DNA from: Anaerolineales bacterium
Lineage (GTDB): Bacteria; Chloroflexota; Anaerolineae; Anaerolineales; UBA4823
Direction of reading: 5' to 3'
DNA length: 7,076 nt
Assembly: GCA_020853835.1 (NCBI GenBank)
Contig: JADYYC010000088.1
Coordinates: 1 to 7,076 of the forward strand
Below the pieces are notes generated by a model, which had not been told where the DNA came from, did not search any database, and worked only from the letters and a program-made list of their open reading frames with translations. The position numbers were made by a program, and so were the translations under genes. How positions within the stretch are numbered: position 1 is the first letter of the stretch; the number at the start of each line of letters is the position of its first letter. This document shows, piece after piece, positions 1-6,308 of this stretch.

Positions 1-641
1 GCGAGAGCCTGCTCCGCACGCTGGTCGAATCGCTCACCCTTTTTTCGGATCTGTTTGCCCCGTATCCGCGCCAATCTCTGGCCGCGGTGCAGGCCGATTT
101 CCTCGACGGGATGGAGTACGATGGCCTTTTCTTCCTCAGCACCGACTTCTACAACTGGCACAAGGACACGCCGGAGGATTTTCTGACCGCCCTGGGCGCG
201 CACGAGACCTCGCACATGTGGTGGCTGGGTCTGGTAGGGAGCGACCAGGCGCGCGAGCCGTGGCTGGACGAGGCCCTCGCCACATACAGCGAGCGGCTCT
301 ACTATGAAAACCTCCACCCCGAGGCGCTCGAATGGTGGTGGGCCTGGCGGGTCAATTACTACGAACCTTCCCCTCCGATCGACATCCAGATCTACGACCC
401 ACCCGTCGCGCCGCAGCAGTGGCGCCTTTACCGCGATCCGGTTTACCTGAGCGGGGCGCTTTTCCTGGAAGAACTGCGCCAATGGATGGGCGACGAAGGG
501 TTTTTTGCCGGGCTGCGGGAATATGTCCAGCGCTATGCGTACCGCCAGGCGGACGGGGCGGGGTTTCTGGAGGTCATGCGGCGCCATTCGGACAAGGACC
601 TCGAGCCGCTGGTTGAGAAGTATTTCAAGCACACGCGCTGA
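1..641 (+). CDS. M1-family zinc metallopeptidase, C-terminal part (5' truncated by window)
   Basis: This is the 3' end of a gene that begins before the window; the open frame runs from base 3 to the TGA at 639-641 (212 codons visible). It contains the gluzincin site HETSH at 201-215, followed by exactly 18 residues and a glutamate (270-272, in WLDEA). This is the HExxH-X18-E zinc signature of M1 aminopeptidases. Upstream, DGMEYDG (105-125) occupies the place of the GxMEN substrate-binding motif, in the GMEY form seen in many bacterial M1-like enzymes. Downstream, Tyr at 444-446 in PVYLSGA fits the conserved transition-state tyrosine. The family cleaves N-terminal residues from peptides. The protein ends about 120 residues after the zinc glutamate, so it lacks the long C-terminal helical domain of the PepN/ERAP type. 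The N terminus is missing, so a signal peptide cannot be judged. The family call is firm; substrate and location are unknown. Confidence 0.9.
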   Translation, partial: ESLLRTLVESLTLFSDLFAPYPRQSLAAVQADFLDGMEYDGLFFLSTDFYNWHKDTPEDFLTALGAHETSHMWWLGLVGSDQAREPWLDEALATYSERLYYENLHPEALEWWWAWRVNYYEPSPPIDIQIYDPPVAPQQWRLYRDPVYLSGALFLEELRQWMGDEGFFAGLREYVQRYAYRQADGAGFLEVMRRHSDKDLEPLVEKYFKHTR

Positions 642-658
642 GGCCGGGGTTGGGTCTG

Positions 659-682
659 CTCACACCTGGCTGCGCAGGTGAG
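659..682. other. Small inverted repeat upstream of the sensor kinase gene
   Basis: CACCTG (663-668) and CAGGTG (675-680) form a perfect 6-bp inverted repeat with a 6-nt centre. The flanking CTCAC (659-663) is also complementary to GTGAG (678-682), giving an alternative register. No T-tract follows, so it is not a convincing intrinsic terminator. It lies just upstream of a possible -10 element at 693-698, where an operator or a weak attenuating hairpin would be expected. Function is not established, and chance is possible for a repeat this short. Confidence 0.25.
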
Positions 683-692
683 AAAACTGCAT

Positions 693-698
693 TACAAT
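693..698 (+). promoter_or_regulatory. Possible -10 element (TACAAT) for the kinase-regulator operon
   Basis: TACAAT matches the sigma-A -10 consensus at five of six positions and ends 8 nt before the ATG at 707. Transcription would then start at or within a few bases of the start codon, giving a leaderless mRNA. This fits the absence of a Shine-Dalgarno sequence at a usable distance from ATG 707. No good -35 hexamer is visible 16-18 bp upstream, so the call rests on the -10 box and its position alone. Confidence 0.3.
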
Positions 699-706
699 TA
701 TCCAAT

Positions 707-3700
707 ATGAGCTCGACCGAACATGCCCTGATCATCCTGGAAGGCGAACGCGTCGTTTTTTCCTCGCCGCGCGCAAGCGATTTGCTGGGAGCGGGTCAGG
801 AAACCCTTACGGGCGCTTCCATCGACCGGCTGCTGCTGGCTTTTTCGCCTTCCGACGCACGCAGGATCAAGCGCCTGGCGCACAAGCTCGACCGGGGCGA
901 AACCCAGGTGGTGCAGGAAGGCAATCTGTGCTTGCAGGCTGCCGGAGGCGGCTGTGTCTGGATCGATTTGTTTCTCAGCCGCACGCTCTACGAAGAGCGC
1001 CCCGCTGTTCAGATGATCTGGCTCGAAACCGGGTCGCCCCCCGCCACCGAGGCAGAACTGCATCAGGGTTTCTGGAGGCTGCAGATCCTGCACGAAATCG
1101 AACACGCCATTCTCTCGTCAAGCGAGGAGGGCGAGGCCGCCGAGGTAGCGCTGCGCCACATCTCGAACCTGCTGCCCGATTACCTGGCCAGCCTGGTTTA
1201 CTTGAAGCGAGAGGATGCGGATGGCGCGGCGCTGCTGGCCGTGGACGGCGGCATCATCGAGCCCGCAGAGCTTGAACCGCTCTTCTCGAACAGCAAGCTC
1301 TCGGAACTTGGTGAAGACCTTGATTTGCTTGCTCAGGGCATGCCGCATATCGTCCCCGACCTGGCTGCCTTACAGACGCCGGCCGCGTTGCAGCGCCGCC
1401 TGTTGGCTGCGGGTGTGCGCGCCAGCCTGAGCGCCCCGCTGCGCTGGGACGGTCAGCTCGAAGGCGGAATGAGCCTGTATGCTGCTTCCCCAACCCAGTT
1501 CCAGGCTGAGCAGGTGCAGGTGGTTTTGGAGATCGCCAACCTGCTCGCGGTCGCCATACACCAGGCGCAGCTAAAACTGTCCGAGCGGCGGCGCCGCCGC
1601 GAAGCCGAAGCGATGCGGGATGTCATGTCGGCCCTCGCCGCGGCGGGCGACCTCAAGCAAACCCTGCAGGCGATCCTGGTGAACCTGCACACGGTCATCG
1701 AGTATGACCAGGCCAGCCTCTACCTGGTTGAGGAAAACGAGCGGTTTGTCTTTAGCGAGAAGGACGTGCTGGTCCAGCGCTCGGTGGGAAGGGCGTTCGA
1801 CCGGGAGAACCCGCTTGTCGAGGCGATGTGCCAGTCGCGCCGCCCGCTCCGGATCGGCGACATCCAGAAGGATGTGCGCTTTGAAGGCTGGCCTGAAGTT
1901 GAAACGGTGCGAGCCTGGCTGGGCGCGCCCCTGTTCGCGGCGGATGAGATGATCGGTTTTATCTCGCTCGGCTCCTTGAATCCGCACGCCTTTAGCGCCG
2001 AGGATTCTGAGAGGCTGGGCGATTTTGCCGACCAGGTGGCCCAGGTGATTGACCGCGCCTGGCAGAATGAGCAGACCCTGCGCCGTACGGACGAACTGGA
2101 CGTGCTGTCATCTGTCTCGCTTGCGTTGGGGCAGGCTGAAGCAGACGAAAACCCGCTTTCCTCGGTGCTCGATCAGATAGCGCATTTTTCAGGCGCACGC
2201 GACGGGGTGTTCCTCGCCCCGGACCGGCTAGAAACCGCCTTGATCGTGCGCGCAAGCCTGGACGAGCGCACGCTGGGGTTGGATTTCCCATCTCAGTGGG
2301 ATTTGCTTTGGGGCGTGTACATCAGCGGGGAACCAACCGTGATCCAGGATTTCTCGCAGGCGCTCGACCGCGAACAGCGCAAAGACCTGGGCAGGCTTTT
2401 CAATCACGCCCGGTCGGCCTTGCTGGTGCCGGTGCGCTCCGGCGCAAACACCTTTGGCGTGCTGGGGTTTGGCTTTGATGGAAAGCGCCAGATCACGGCG
2501 GAAGACGTGCGGTTATGCAGCGCGATCGCCGAGATCGCGGCGGCTTCGTTGCGCCGTTCGGTCATGCTGGAATCGCTTGAGAAGCAAATCGACATCCGCA
2601 CCCAGCATCTCACCACGCTCTACGATATTAACGCCATCGCCAGCGAACCGCTCGAGCTGAATGACGTCTTGAAACGCGTGATGGAGATCACCCTCGAATC
2701 GATGAACGGCCAGGCCGGCGCCCTCCACTTTCTGGATGAAAAACAGCATGCCTTTGTTCTTGCGGTGCAGACGCACCTCGGACCCGAGCTGGCCGAGGCG
2801 CTGCACGAACTGCCGGCAAAACAGAATTTCTGGTCGCGCCTTGCCGGCTCGACCAGCCCAATTGTGATCAACGACACCTTTAGCGAAGTCAACCTGCCGC
2901 CGGAGTTTGCCCGGCTCTACCAGGCCGGGCACCGGGCGTTCATTGGCGCCCCAATTCGCGCCAAAGGCCAGGTGTTGGGGCTGCTCAGCCTGTTCGACCG
3001 CTCGATTCTGGATTACACCATCGAGGACATCACCTTGTTTATGACGATCTCAGACCAGATTGGCAGTCTGATCGAGCGCTCGCGGCTGGTGAAACAAGCC
3101 GAGATCGCGGCGGTGGTTCAGGAGCGCCAGCGGCTGGCGCGCGAGCTGCACGATTCGATCACGCAGCTGCTCTACAGCCAGGTGCTTTTTTCGGGCGCGG
3201 GGCTGAAAGTGCTCGGATCGGCCGACTCGTCGACGCTTGAAACCCATTTGGAGCGCATCAACCAGACCGCCCTCCAGGCGCTAAAGGAGATGCGCCTGCT
3301 GGTGTACCAGCTCCGCCCGTCGGACTATCTGGACGAAGGGCTGGCGGGCGCTCTGCGCCGTCGCCTGGATTCGGTCGAGAAACGCACCGGCATGAACGCC
3401 CAACTGGTCATCGAAGGCTCGCTCAGCCTGGACGAAGCAGTCGAGATGGCGATTTACCGCATCGCCGAAGAAGCATTGAACAACATCTTGAAACATTCTG
3501 AAGCGTCGCACGTCACAGTCTTGCTCCAGGCCGCCAATAACCATGTTATATTAGAAATAACCGATGACGGGGTGGGTTTTGAGCCCCGAAGCGCAAAGAC
3601 GAGCGGCGGGATGGGATTGGGAAACATGGTCGAGCGGGCTGCCGCGCTGGGCGGACAGGTTGAAATCACCTCGGAGCCAGGGAAAGGCACGTGTATTCGT

Positions 3701-3724
3701 GTAGAAATCGAGGCGTCATTATGA
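707..3724 (+). CDS. Multi-GAF sensor histidine kinase, NarL/DesK type (HisKA_3)
   Basis: A 1005-aa cytoplasmic sensor kinase that should autophosphorylate on His and pass phosphate to the regulator encoded next to it. No transmembrane stretch is visible. Order by residue: a PAS-like region at about 5-115, then four GAF-like segments at about 122-295, 304-455, 458-630 and 636-800. The second and fourth GAF segments are the most typical (for example WLGAPL and the IGFISL strand in the second). HisKA_3 follows with His815 in RLARELHDSITQ; the HDxxxQ form (H815 to Q820) also suggests phosphatase activity. The HATPase domain has an N box around 921-927 (EEALNNI), DDGVGF at 953-958 and SGGMGLG at 966-972. 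All catalytic boxes look intact. I chose ATG 707 over an in-frame TTG at 650. The extra 19 codons would run through the inverted repeat and the -10-like box, and the PAS-like region starts just after ATG 707. The ligand is unknown. The last 4 nt overlap the regulator gene. Confidence 0.93.
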   Translation: MSSTEHALIILEGERVVFSSPRASDLLGAGQETLTGASIDRLLLAFSPSDARRIKRLAHKLDRGETQVVQEGNLCLQAAGGGCVWIDLFLSRTLYEERPAVQMIWLETGSPPATEAELHQGFWRLQILHEIEHAILSSSEEGEAAEVALRHISNLLPDYLASLVYLKREDADGAALLAVDGGIIEPAELEPLFSNSKLSELGEDLDLLAQGMPHIVPDLAALQTPAALQRRLLAAGVRASLSAPLRWDGQLEGGMSLYAASPTQFQAEQVQVVLEIANLLAVAIHQAQLKLSERRRRREAEAMRDVMSALAAAGDLKQTLQAILVNLHTVIEYDQASLYLVEENERFVFSEKDVLVQRSVGRAFDRENPLVEAMCQSRRPLRIGDIQKDVRFEGWPEVETVRAWLGAPLFAADEMIGFISLGSLNPHAFSAEDSERLGDFADQVAQVIDRAWQNEQTLRRTDELDVLSSVSLALGQAEADENPLSSVLDQIAHFSGARDGVFLAPDRLETALIVRASLDERTLGLDFPSQWDLLWGVYISGEPTVIQDFSQALDREQRKDLGRLFNHARSALLVPVRSGANTFGVLGFGFDGKRQITAEDVRLCSAIAEIAAASLRRSVMLESLEKQIDIRTQHLTTLYDINAIASEPLELNDVLKRVMEITLESMNGQAGALHFLDEKQHAFVLAVQTHLGPELAEALHELPAKQNFWSRLAGSTSPIVINDTFSEVNLPPEFARLYQAGHRAFIGAPIRAKGQVLGLLSLFDRSILDYTIEDITLFMTISDQIGSLIERSRLVKQAEIAAVVQERQRLARELHDSITQLLYSQVLFSGAGLKVLGSADSSTLETHLERINQTALQALKEMRLLVYQLRPSDYLDEGLAGALRRRLDSVEKRTGMNAQLVIEGSLSLDEAVEMAIYRIAEEALNNILKHSEASHVTVLLQAANNHVILEITDDGVGFEPRSAKTSGGMGLGNMVERAAALGGQVEITSEPGKGTCIRVEIEASL
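3710..3713 (+). promoter_or_regulatory. Ribosome binding site of the response regulator, inside the kinase gene
   Basis: GAGG lies 7 nt before ATG 3721 and inside the last codons of the kinase. Together with the ATGA stop/start overlap it supports 3721 as the start, rather than an in-frame GTG at 3691 that would lengthen the overlap with the kinase and add ten residues not belonging to the receiver fold. Confidence 0.6.
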
Positions 3725-4386
3725 ATCGAGTCATCAGCATTCTCATTGTGGATGACCACACGGTTGTCAGGGATGGGTTGAACGCGCTGCTCTCGGCTGA
3801 GCCGGGCATGAAGGTGGTGGGGGCGTGCGGCGACGGGCAGACGGCGGTGCGCCTGGTGAGCGAGCTCAGGCCGGACGTGATCCTGCTCGACCTGGTCATG
3901 CCAAAAATGGATGGCGTGCAGGCCACGCTGGAGATCAAGAAAGCCTATCCGGAGGCGCGCATCCTGGTCTTGACCAGTTTTTCCGAGAACCACCAGGTTT
4001 TTTCGGCGATAAAGGCCGGCGCGATGGGATACCTGATGAAAGACACCTCGTCGGATAATTTGATCCAGGCGATCCGCGACACTTACGCCAACCGCCCGGC
4101 GCTGGGGCCCGAAATCGCCCGCAAGCTCATGATGGACATCCAGAACGAGCGGGGCGAGCCGGGAGGGGAGGACACCCTCACCGACCGGGAGATCGAAATC
4201 TTGCAGCACATGGCGCTTGGCATGACCAACCAGGAGATCGCCGATAAGTTCTTCCTGAGCGAACGCACGGTGCGCACCCATGTGACCAACATCCTGGCGA
4301 AGCTGGATTTGTCGAACCGCACCCAGGCGGTGCTGTTTGCGCTGCGCGCCGGCATTGCCCACATCGATTACACGCGCGACGAGTGA
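3721..4386 (+). CDS. NarL/FixJ-family response regulator with LuxR-type HTH
   Basis: A 221-aa DNA-binding response regulator, the evident partner of the preceding kinase. The receiver domain (about 4-120) has the acidic pocket D11-D12, the phospho-acceptor D57 in LLDLVMP, the switch Thr85 and the conserved Lys107 (MKD). After a short linker the LuxR/GerE-type helix-turn-helix spans about 150-213. It starts with LTDREIEIL and includes the recognition-helix region SERTVRTHVTNILAKL. Residues known to be needed for phosphorylation and DNA binding in this family are present. The start codon overlaps the kinase stop (ATGA, 3721-3724), which implies translational coupling and roughly matched amounts of the two proteins. 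It is expected to activate or repress promoters after dimerising on phosphorylation. Its targets are not visible here; no repeated operator-like site was recognised in the window. Confidence 0.95.
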   Translation: MNRVISILIVDDHTVVRDGLNALLSAEPGMKVVGACGDGQTAVRLVSELRPDVILLDLVMPKMDGVQATLEIKKAYPEARILVLTSFSENHQVFSAIKAGAMGYLMKDTSSDNLIQAIRDTYANRPALGPEIARKLMMDIQNERGEPGGEDTLTDREIEILQHMALGMTNQEIADKFFLSERTVRTHVTNILAKLDLSNRTQAVLFALRAGIAHIDYTRDE

Positions 4387-4399
4387 CCGGCTTTGTGAT

Positions 4400-4430
4400 A
4401 AAAAAACAGGATGGGGTTGCCATCCTGTTT
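4400..4430 (-). terminator. Rho-independent terminator between convergent regulator and csp genes
   Basis: A perfect 11-bp stem (4404-4414 with 4420-4430, AAACAGGATGG and its complement) closes a 5-nt loop. On the minus strand the stem is followed by an uninterrupted run of seven T (complement of the A run 4400-4406), a classical intrinsic terminator for the csp transcript that ends at 4455. On the plus strand only three T follow, within the stem itself, so termination of the kinase-regulator transcript here is likely weaker. It sits 13 nt after the regulator stop and may work in both directions. Confidence 0.85.
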
Positions 4431-4454
4431 CCGAGAACTATCCTGACCTAAGGT

Positions 4455-4664
4455 CTAGATCGCACGGACGTCCTGCGCCTGGGGGCCTTTCTGGCCTTGT
4501 GCGACGTTGAACTCTACCCGCTGGCCTTCTTCCAGGTTGCGGTAGCCATCGCCCAGGATCGAACTGAAGTGGACGAAGATATCTCCACCCGCGTCGCGCT
4601 CGATAAAGCCGTAGCCCTTCGAACCGTTGAACCATTTCACGACGCCTTGTTCTTTTTCAGACAT
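4455..4664 (-). CDS. csp: Cold-shock-domain protein (CspA family)
   Basis: A 69-aa single cold-shock domain, the usual length of bacterial Csp proteins. It is a five-stranded OB fold that binds single-stranded RNA and DNA and is thought to melt secondary structure in mRNA. The N terminus GVVKWFN (7-13), the RNP1 motif KGYGFI (16-21) and the RNP2 motif DIFVHF (28-33) are all present, with the nucleic-acid-stacking aromatics W11, F12, F20, F30, H32 and F33. The C-terminal part has the typical EGQRVEF and GPQAQDV. The start is fixed by a strong Shine-Dalgarno sequence, GAAAGGAG (4673-4680), 8 nt from the ATG. The gene is monocistronic, with an extended -10 promoter at 4763-4771 and a terminator at 4400-4430. 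It is divergent from rarA. The name does not imply cold induction; many paralogues are constitutive. Its leader can fold over the ribosome binding site, which suggests translational control. Confidence 0.96.
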   Translation of the reverse strand: MSEKEQGVVKWFNGSKGYGFIERDAGGDIFVHFSSILGDGYRNLEEGQRVEFNVAQGQKGPQAQDVRAI

Positions 4665-4718
4665 GGTTGGAACTCCTTTCTACAAAATTGTGCTATTGTG
4701 ATCCAGGGTTCCAAACCA
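4664..4718 (-). promoter_or_regulatory. Putative RBS-sequestering hairpin in the csp mRNA leader
   Basis: In the minus-strand RNA, the segment 4718-4705 is complementary to 4677-4664. The core is nine pairs (4717-4708 with 4673-4665, one bulged U at 4713). After a single bulged A at 4674 the helix continues with three more pairs, 4707-4705 with 4675-4677. The outermost pair uses the A of the AUG (4664). The helix would therefore cover the AGGAG core of the Shine-Dalgarno sequence, the spacer and the first start-codon base, around a 27-nt loop. The pairing was read by eye and no folding energy was computed. Upstream leader bases GUUCU (4741-4737) could compete for the GGAAC of the 5' arm, which would allow a switch between two folds. 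Confidence 0.5.
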
Positions 4719-4762
4719 AAATCTGTGATCTAGCTTAGAACTTCTGTATACAAGCGAATTGC

Positions 4763-4771
4763 ATTATATCA
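4763..4771 (-). promoter_or_regulatory. Extended -10 promoter of csp
   Basis: On the minus strand the sequence reads TGATATAAT: a perfect TATAAT (4768-4763) preceded by the TGn extension (4771-4769). A partial -35 match, TTGCAG, is present but only 14 bp upstream, so the extended -10 is the stronger signal. Transcription would start near 4756, leaving a leader of about 90 nt before the csp ATG. The surrounding DNA is AT-rich compared with the rest of the window, as expected for a strong promoter. Confidence 0.65.
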
Positions 4772-4868
4772 CGAATTAATATCTGCAAGGGTTAAATTCA
4801 AGAAAATCATCCCGATTTGATCATGTTTCTCCTCGGGGCGATTCAGCGCCAGACCCAGGTTTCAGGGA

Positions 4869-4874
4869 TATAAT
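4869..4874 (+). promoter_or_regulatory. -10 element (TATAAT) immediately before rarA
   Basis: A perfect TATAAT ends 12 nt before the rarA ATG. No convincing -35 hexamer or TGn extension accompanies it. If used, transcription would begin around 4881-4883, giving an almost leaderless mRNA and cutting into the Shine-Dalgarno-like AGGTGATC at 4877-4884. The two signals therefore compete: either this is the promoter and the mRNA is near-leaderless, or transcription starts further upstream in the intergenic region. Confidence 0.4.
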
Positions 4875-4876
4875 CC

Positions 4877-4884
4877 AGGTGATC
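4877..4884 (+). promoter_or_regulatory. Ribosome binding site of rarA
   Basis: AGGTGATC is an eight-base match to the complement of the usual bacterial 16S rRNA 3' end (GAUCACCU) and stands 2 nt before ATG 4887. The core AGG is 7 nt from the ATG. It supports 4887 as the start codon. Confidence 0.55.
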
Positions 4885-4886
4885 CT

Positions 4887-6299
4887 ATGCCAACAGACCT
4901 TTTTGACCATGCCATGCAGAACCGGATGAAGACCGAGGCGCCGCTCGCGGCGCGCATGCGCCCGCGCACCCTGGACGAATACGTTGGACAGCAAGAGCTG
5001 CTGGGGCCGGGCAAATTGCTGCGGCGGGCGATCGAAGCCGACCGCCTGTTCTCCTCGATCCTTCTGTGGGGCCCGCCGGGCAGCGGCAAGACCACCCTGG
5101 CGATGGTGATCGCAAACCAGACACAAAGCCATTTCGAGACGCTTTCGGCGGTCCTGGCGGGGAAGGCGGACCTGCGGACGGTGATCGACAAGGCCGTCGA
5201 GCGGCGCAAGCTCTACGGCAAGCGGACCATCCTGTTCGTCGATGAAGTGCACCGCTGGAACAAAGCCCAGCAGGATGCGCTGCTCCCGCACGTGGAGAAT
5301 GGGACGGTGACGCTGATTGGCGCAACGACCGAAAACCCATACTTCGAGGTCATCGGAGCGCTGGTGAGCCGCTCGCGCCTCTTTCAACTCCACCCGCTCG
5401 GGGATGCGGATGTCAGAACGGTGCTCGAGAACGCCCTGACCGACCGCGAGCGCGGCTATGGCGGGCGCAGGATCGAGATCACCGATGAGGCAACCGAGCA
5501 TCTCGTGCGCGTTTCGGGCGGCGACGCGCGCAACGCGCTCAACGCGCTCGAACTGGCGGTGGAAAGCACGCCGCCCGACGCCAGCGGCGTCATCCGGATC
5601 AGCTTGCAAGTGGCGCAGGATTCGATCCAGCGGCGCGCTGTGCTTTACGATAAGGATGGGGACGCCCATTACGACACCATTTCGGCTTTTATCAAATCCG
5701 TCCGGGGGTCTGATCCGGATGCGGCGCTTTACTGGCTGGCCAAGATGCTCTACGCCGGGGAAGACCCGCGCTTCATCCTGCGCCGCCTGATCATCCTCGC
5801 CAGCGAGGACATCGGCCTGGCAGATCCGAACGGCCTGGTGGTCGCCAACGCCGCGGCGCAGGCTTTTGATTACATCGGGCTGCCCGAGGGCATCTACCCG
5901 ATTGTAGAAGCCACGCTTTACCTGGCGACCGCGCCGAAATCCAACAGCGCGGGCGCCTATTTCAAAGCCTTTCAGATGCTCGAACAAGAGGGGATCACGG
6001 CTATCCCCCGGCATCTGCAGGATACCAACCGAGACGCCAGGGCGCTCGGGCATGGAGCGGGCTACCAGTATCCGCACGACGCCCCGGACCATTTTACGCC
6101 GCAGCAGTATTTACCGGAAAAATTACTGGGGACATATTTTTACGATCCCTCCGCTCAGGGATATGAGCAGCAGGTAAGGGAGCGGCTGGAACGCTGGCGC
6201 CTGGCTCAGCGGGAGGCGTTGAAGATCGACCGCGAGGTCACGCTTCCGCCGCTGGACGAAGACACCATCAAAGACATCAAGAGCAAACACGGTCGTTAA
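4887..6299 (+). CDS. rarA: Replication-associated recombination protein RarA (MgsA), AAA+ ATPase
   Basis: A 470-aa AAA+ ATPase of the RarA/MgsA/WRNIP1/Mgs1 family, which acts at stalled replication forks and single-strand/double-strand junctions and is related to clamp-loader subunits. The N terminus has PLAARMRPRTLDEYVGQ (19-35). Walker A is GPPGSGKTT (62-70) and Walker B is LFVDEVHR (116-123). Sensor 1 lies in GATTENP (145-151), the arginine-finger region in SRSRLF after it, and sensor 2 in SGGDARNALN. The second half carries the conserved helical tetramerisation region, including LIILASEDIGLADP and YLATAPKSNSAGAYF. Length fits the family, though slightly longer than the E. coli protein owing to a charged C-terminal tail. 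Position 124 is Trp in HRWNKAQQDALLPH, where many relatives have Phe. The gene is divergent from csp, and its stop is 9 nt before the phosphatase gene, so the two are probably cotranscribed. Confidence 0.96.
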   Translation: MPTDLFDHAMQNRMKTEAPLAARMRPRTLDEYVGQQELLGPGKLLRRAIEADRLFSSILLWGPPGSGKTTLAMVIANQTQSHFETLSAVLAGKADLRTVIDKAVERRKLYGKRTILFVDEVHRWNKAQQDALLPHVENGTVTLIGATTENPYFEVIGALVSRSRLFQLHPLGDADVRTVLENALTDRERGYGGRRIEITDEATEHLVRVSGGDARNALNALELAVESTPPDASGVIRISLQVAQDSIQRRAVLYDKDGDAHYDTISAFIKSVRGSDPDAALYWLAKMLYAGEDPRFILRRLIILASEDIGLADPNGLVVANAAAQAFDYIGLPEGIYPIVEATLYLATAPKSNSAGAYFKAFQMLEQEGITAIPRHLQDTNRDARALGHGAGYQYPHDAPDHFTPQQYLPEKLLGTYFYDPSAQGYEQQVRERLERWRLAQREALKIDREVTLPPLDEDTIKDIKSKHGR

Positions 6300-6304
6300 A
6301 GGAG
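6298..6304 (+). promoter_or_regulatory. Ribosome binding site of the histidine phosphatase
   Basis: AAAGGAG overlaps the rarA stop codon (TAA 6297-6299) and stands 4 nt before ATG 6309, so translation of the phosphatase probably follows that of rarA on one transcript. Confidence 0.7.
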
Positions 6305-6308
6305 CGTT

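Noticed and set aside
650..706. TTG at 650 as the start of the sensor kinase
   Set aside because: The extra 19 codons would cross the inverted repeat and the -10-like box, no properly spaced ribosome binding site precedes the TTG, and the recognisable domain begins right after ATG 707.
3454..4362. A 302-codon open frame on the minus strand, antisense to the kinase end and the response regulator
   Set aside because: The plus-strand genes carry complete HATPase, receiver and LuxR motifs, while the antisense product has no domain pattern. It is a shadow of codon bias.
4445..4455. Palindrome GACCT-A-AGGTC at the csp stop codon
   Set aside because: The single-base centre cannot form an RNA loop and the arms are only 5 bp. 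The nearby stem at 4404-4430 explains termination.
4497..4733. A plus-strand open frame across the csp gene and its leader
   Set aside because: It is opposite a fully conserved cold-shock domain and has no ribosome binding site or family resemblance.
4821..6092. A 423-codon open frame on the minus strand, antisense to rarA
   Set aside because: It lies opposite a clear RarA with all AAA+ motifs. Its translation is rich in Arg, Val and Gln with no recognisable domain, as expected for the reverse of GC-rich codons. No ribosome binding site was seen.
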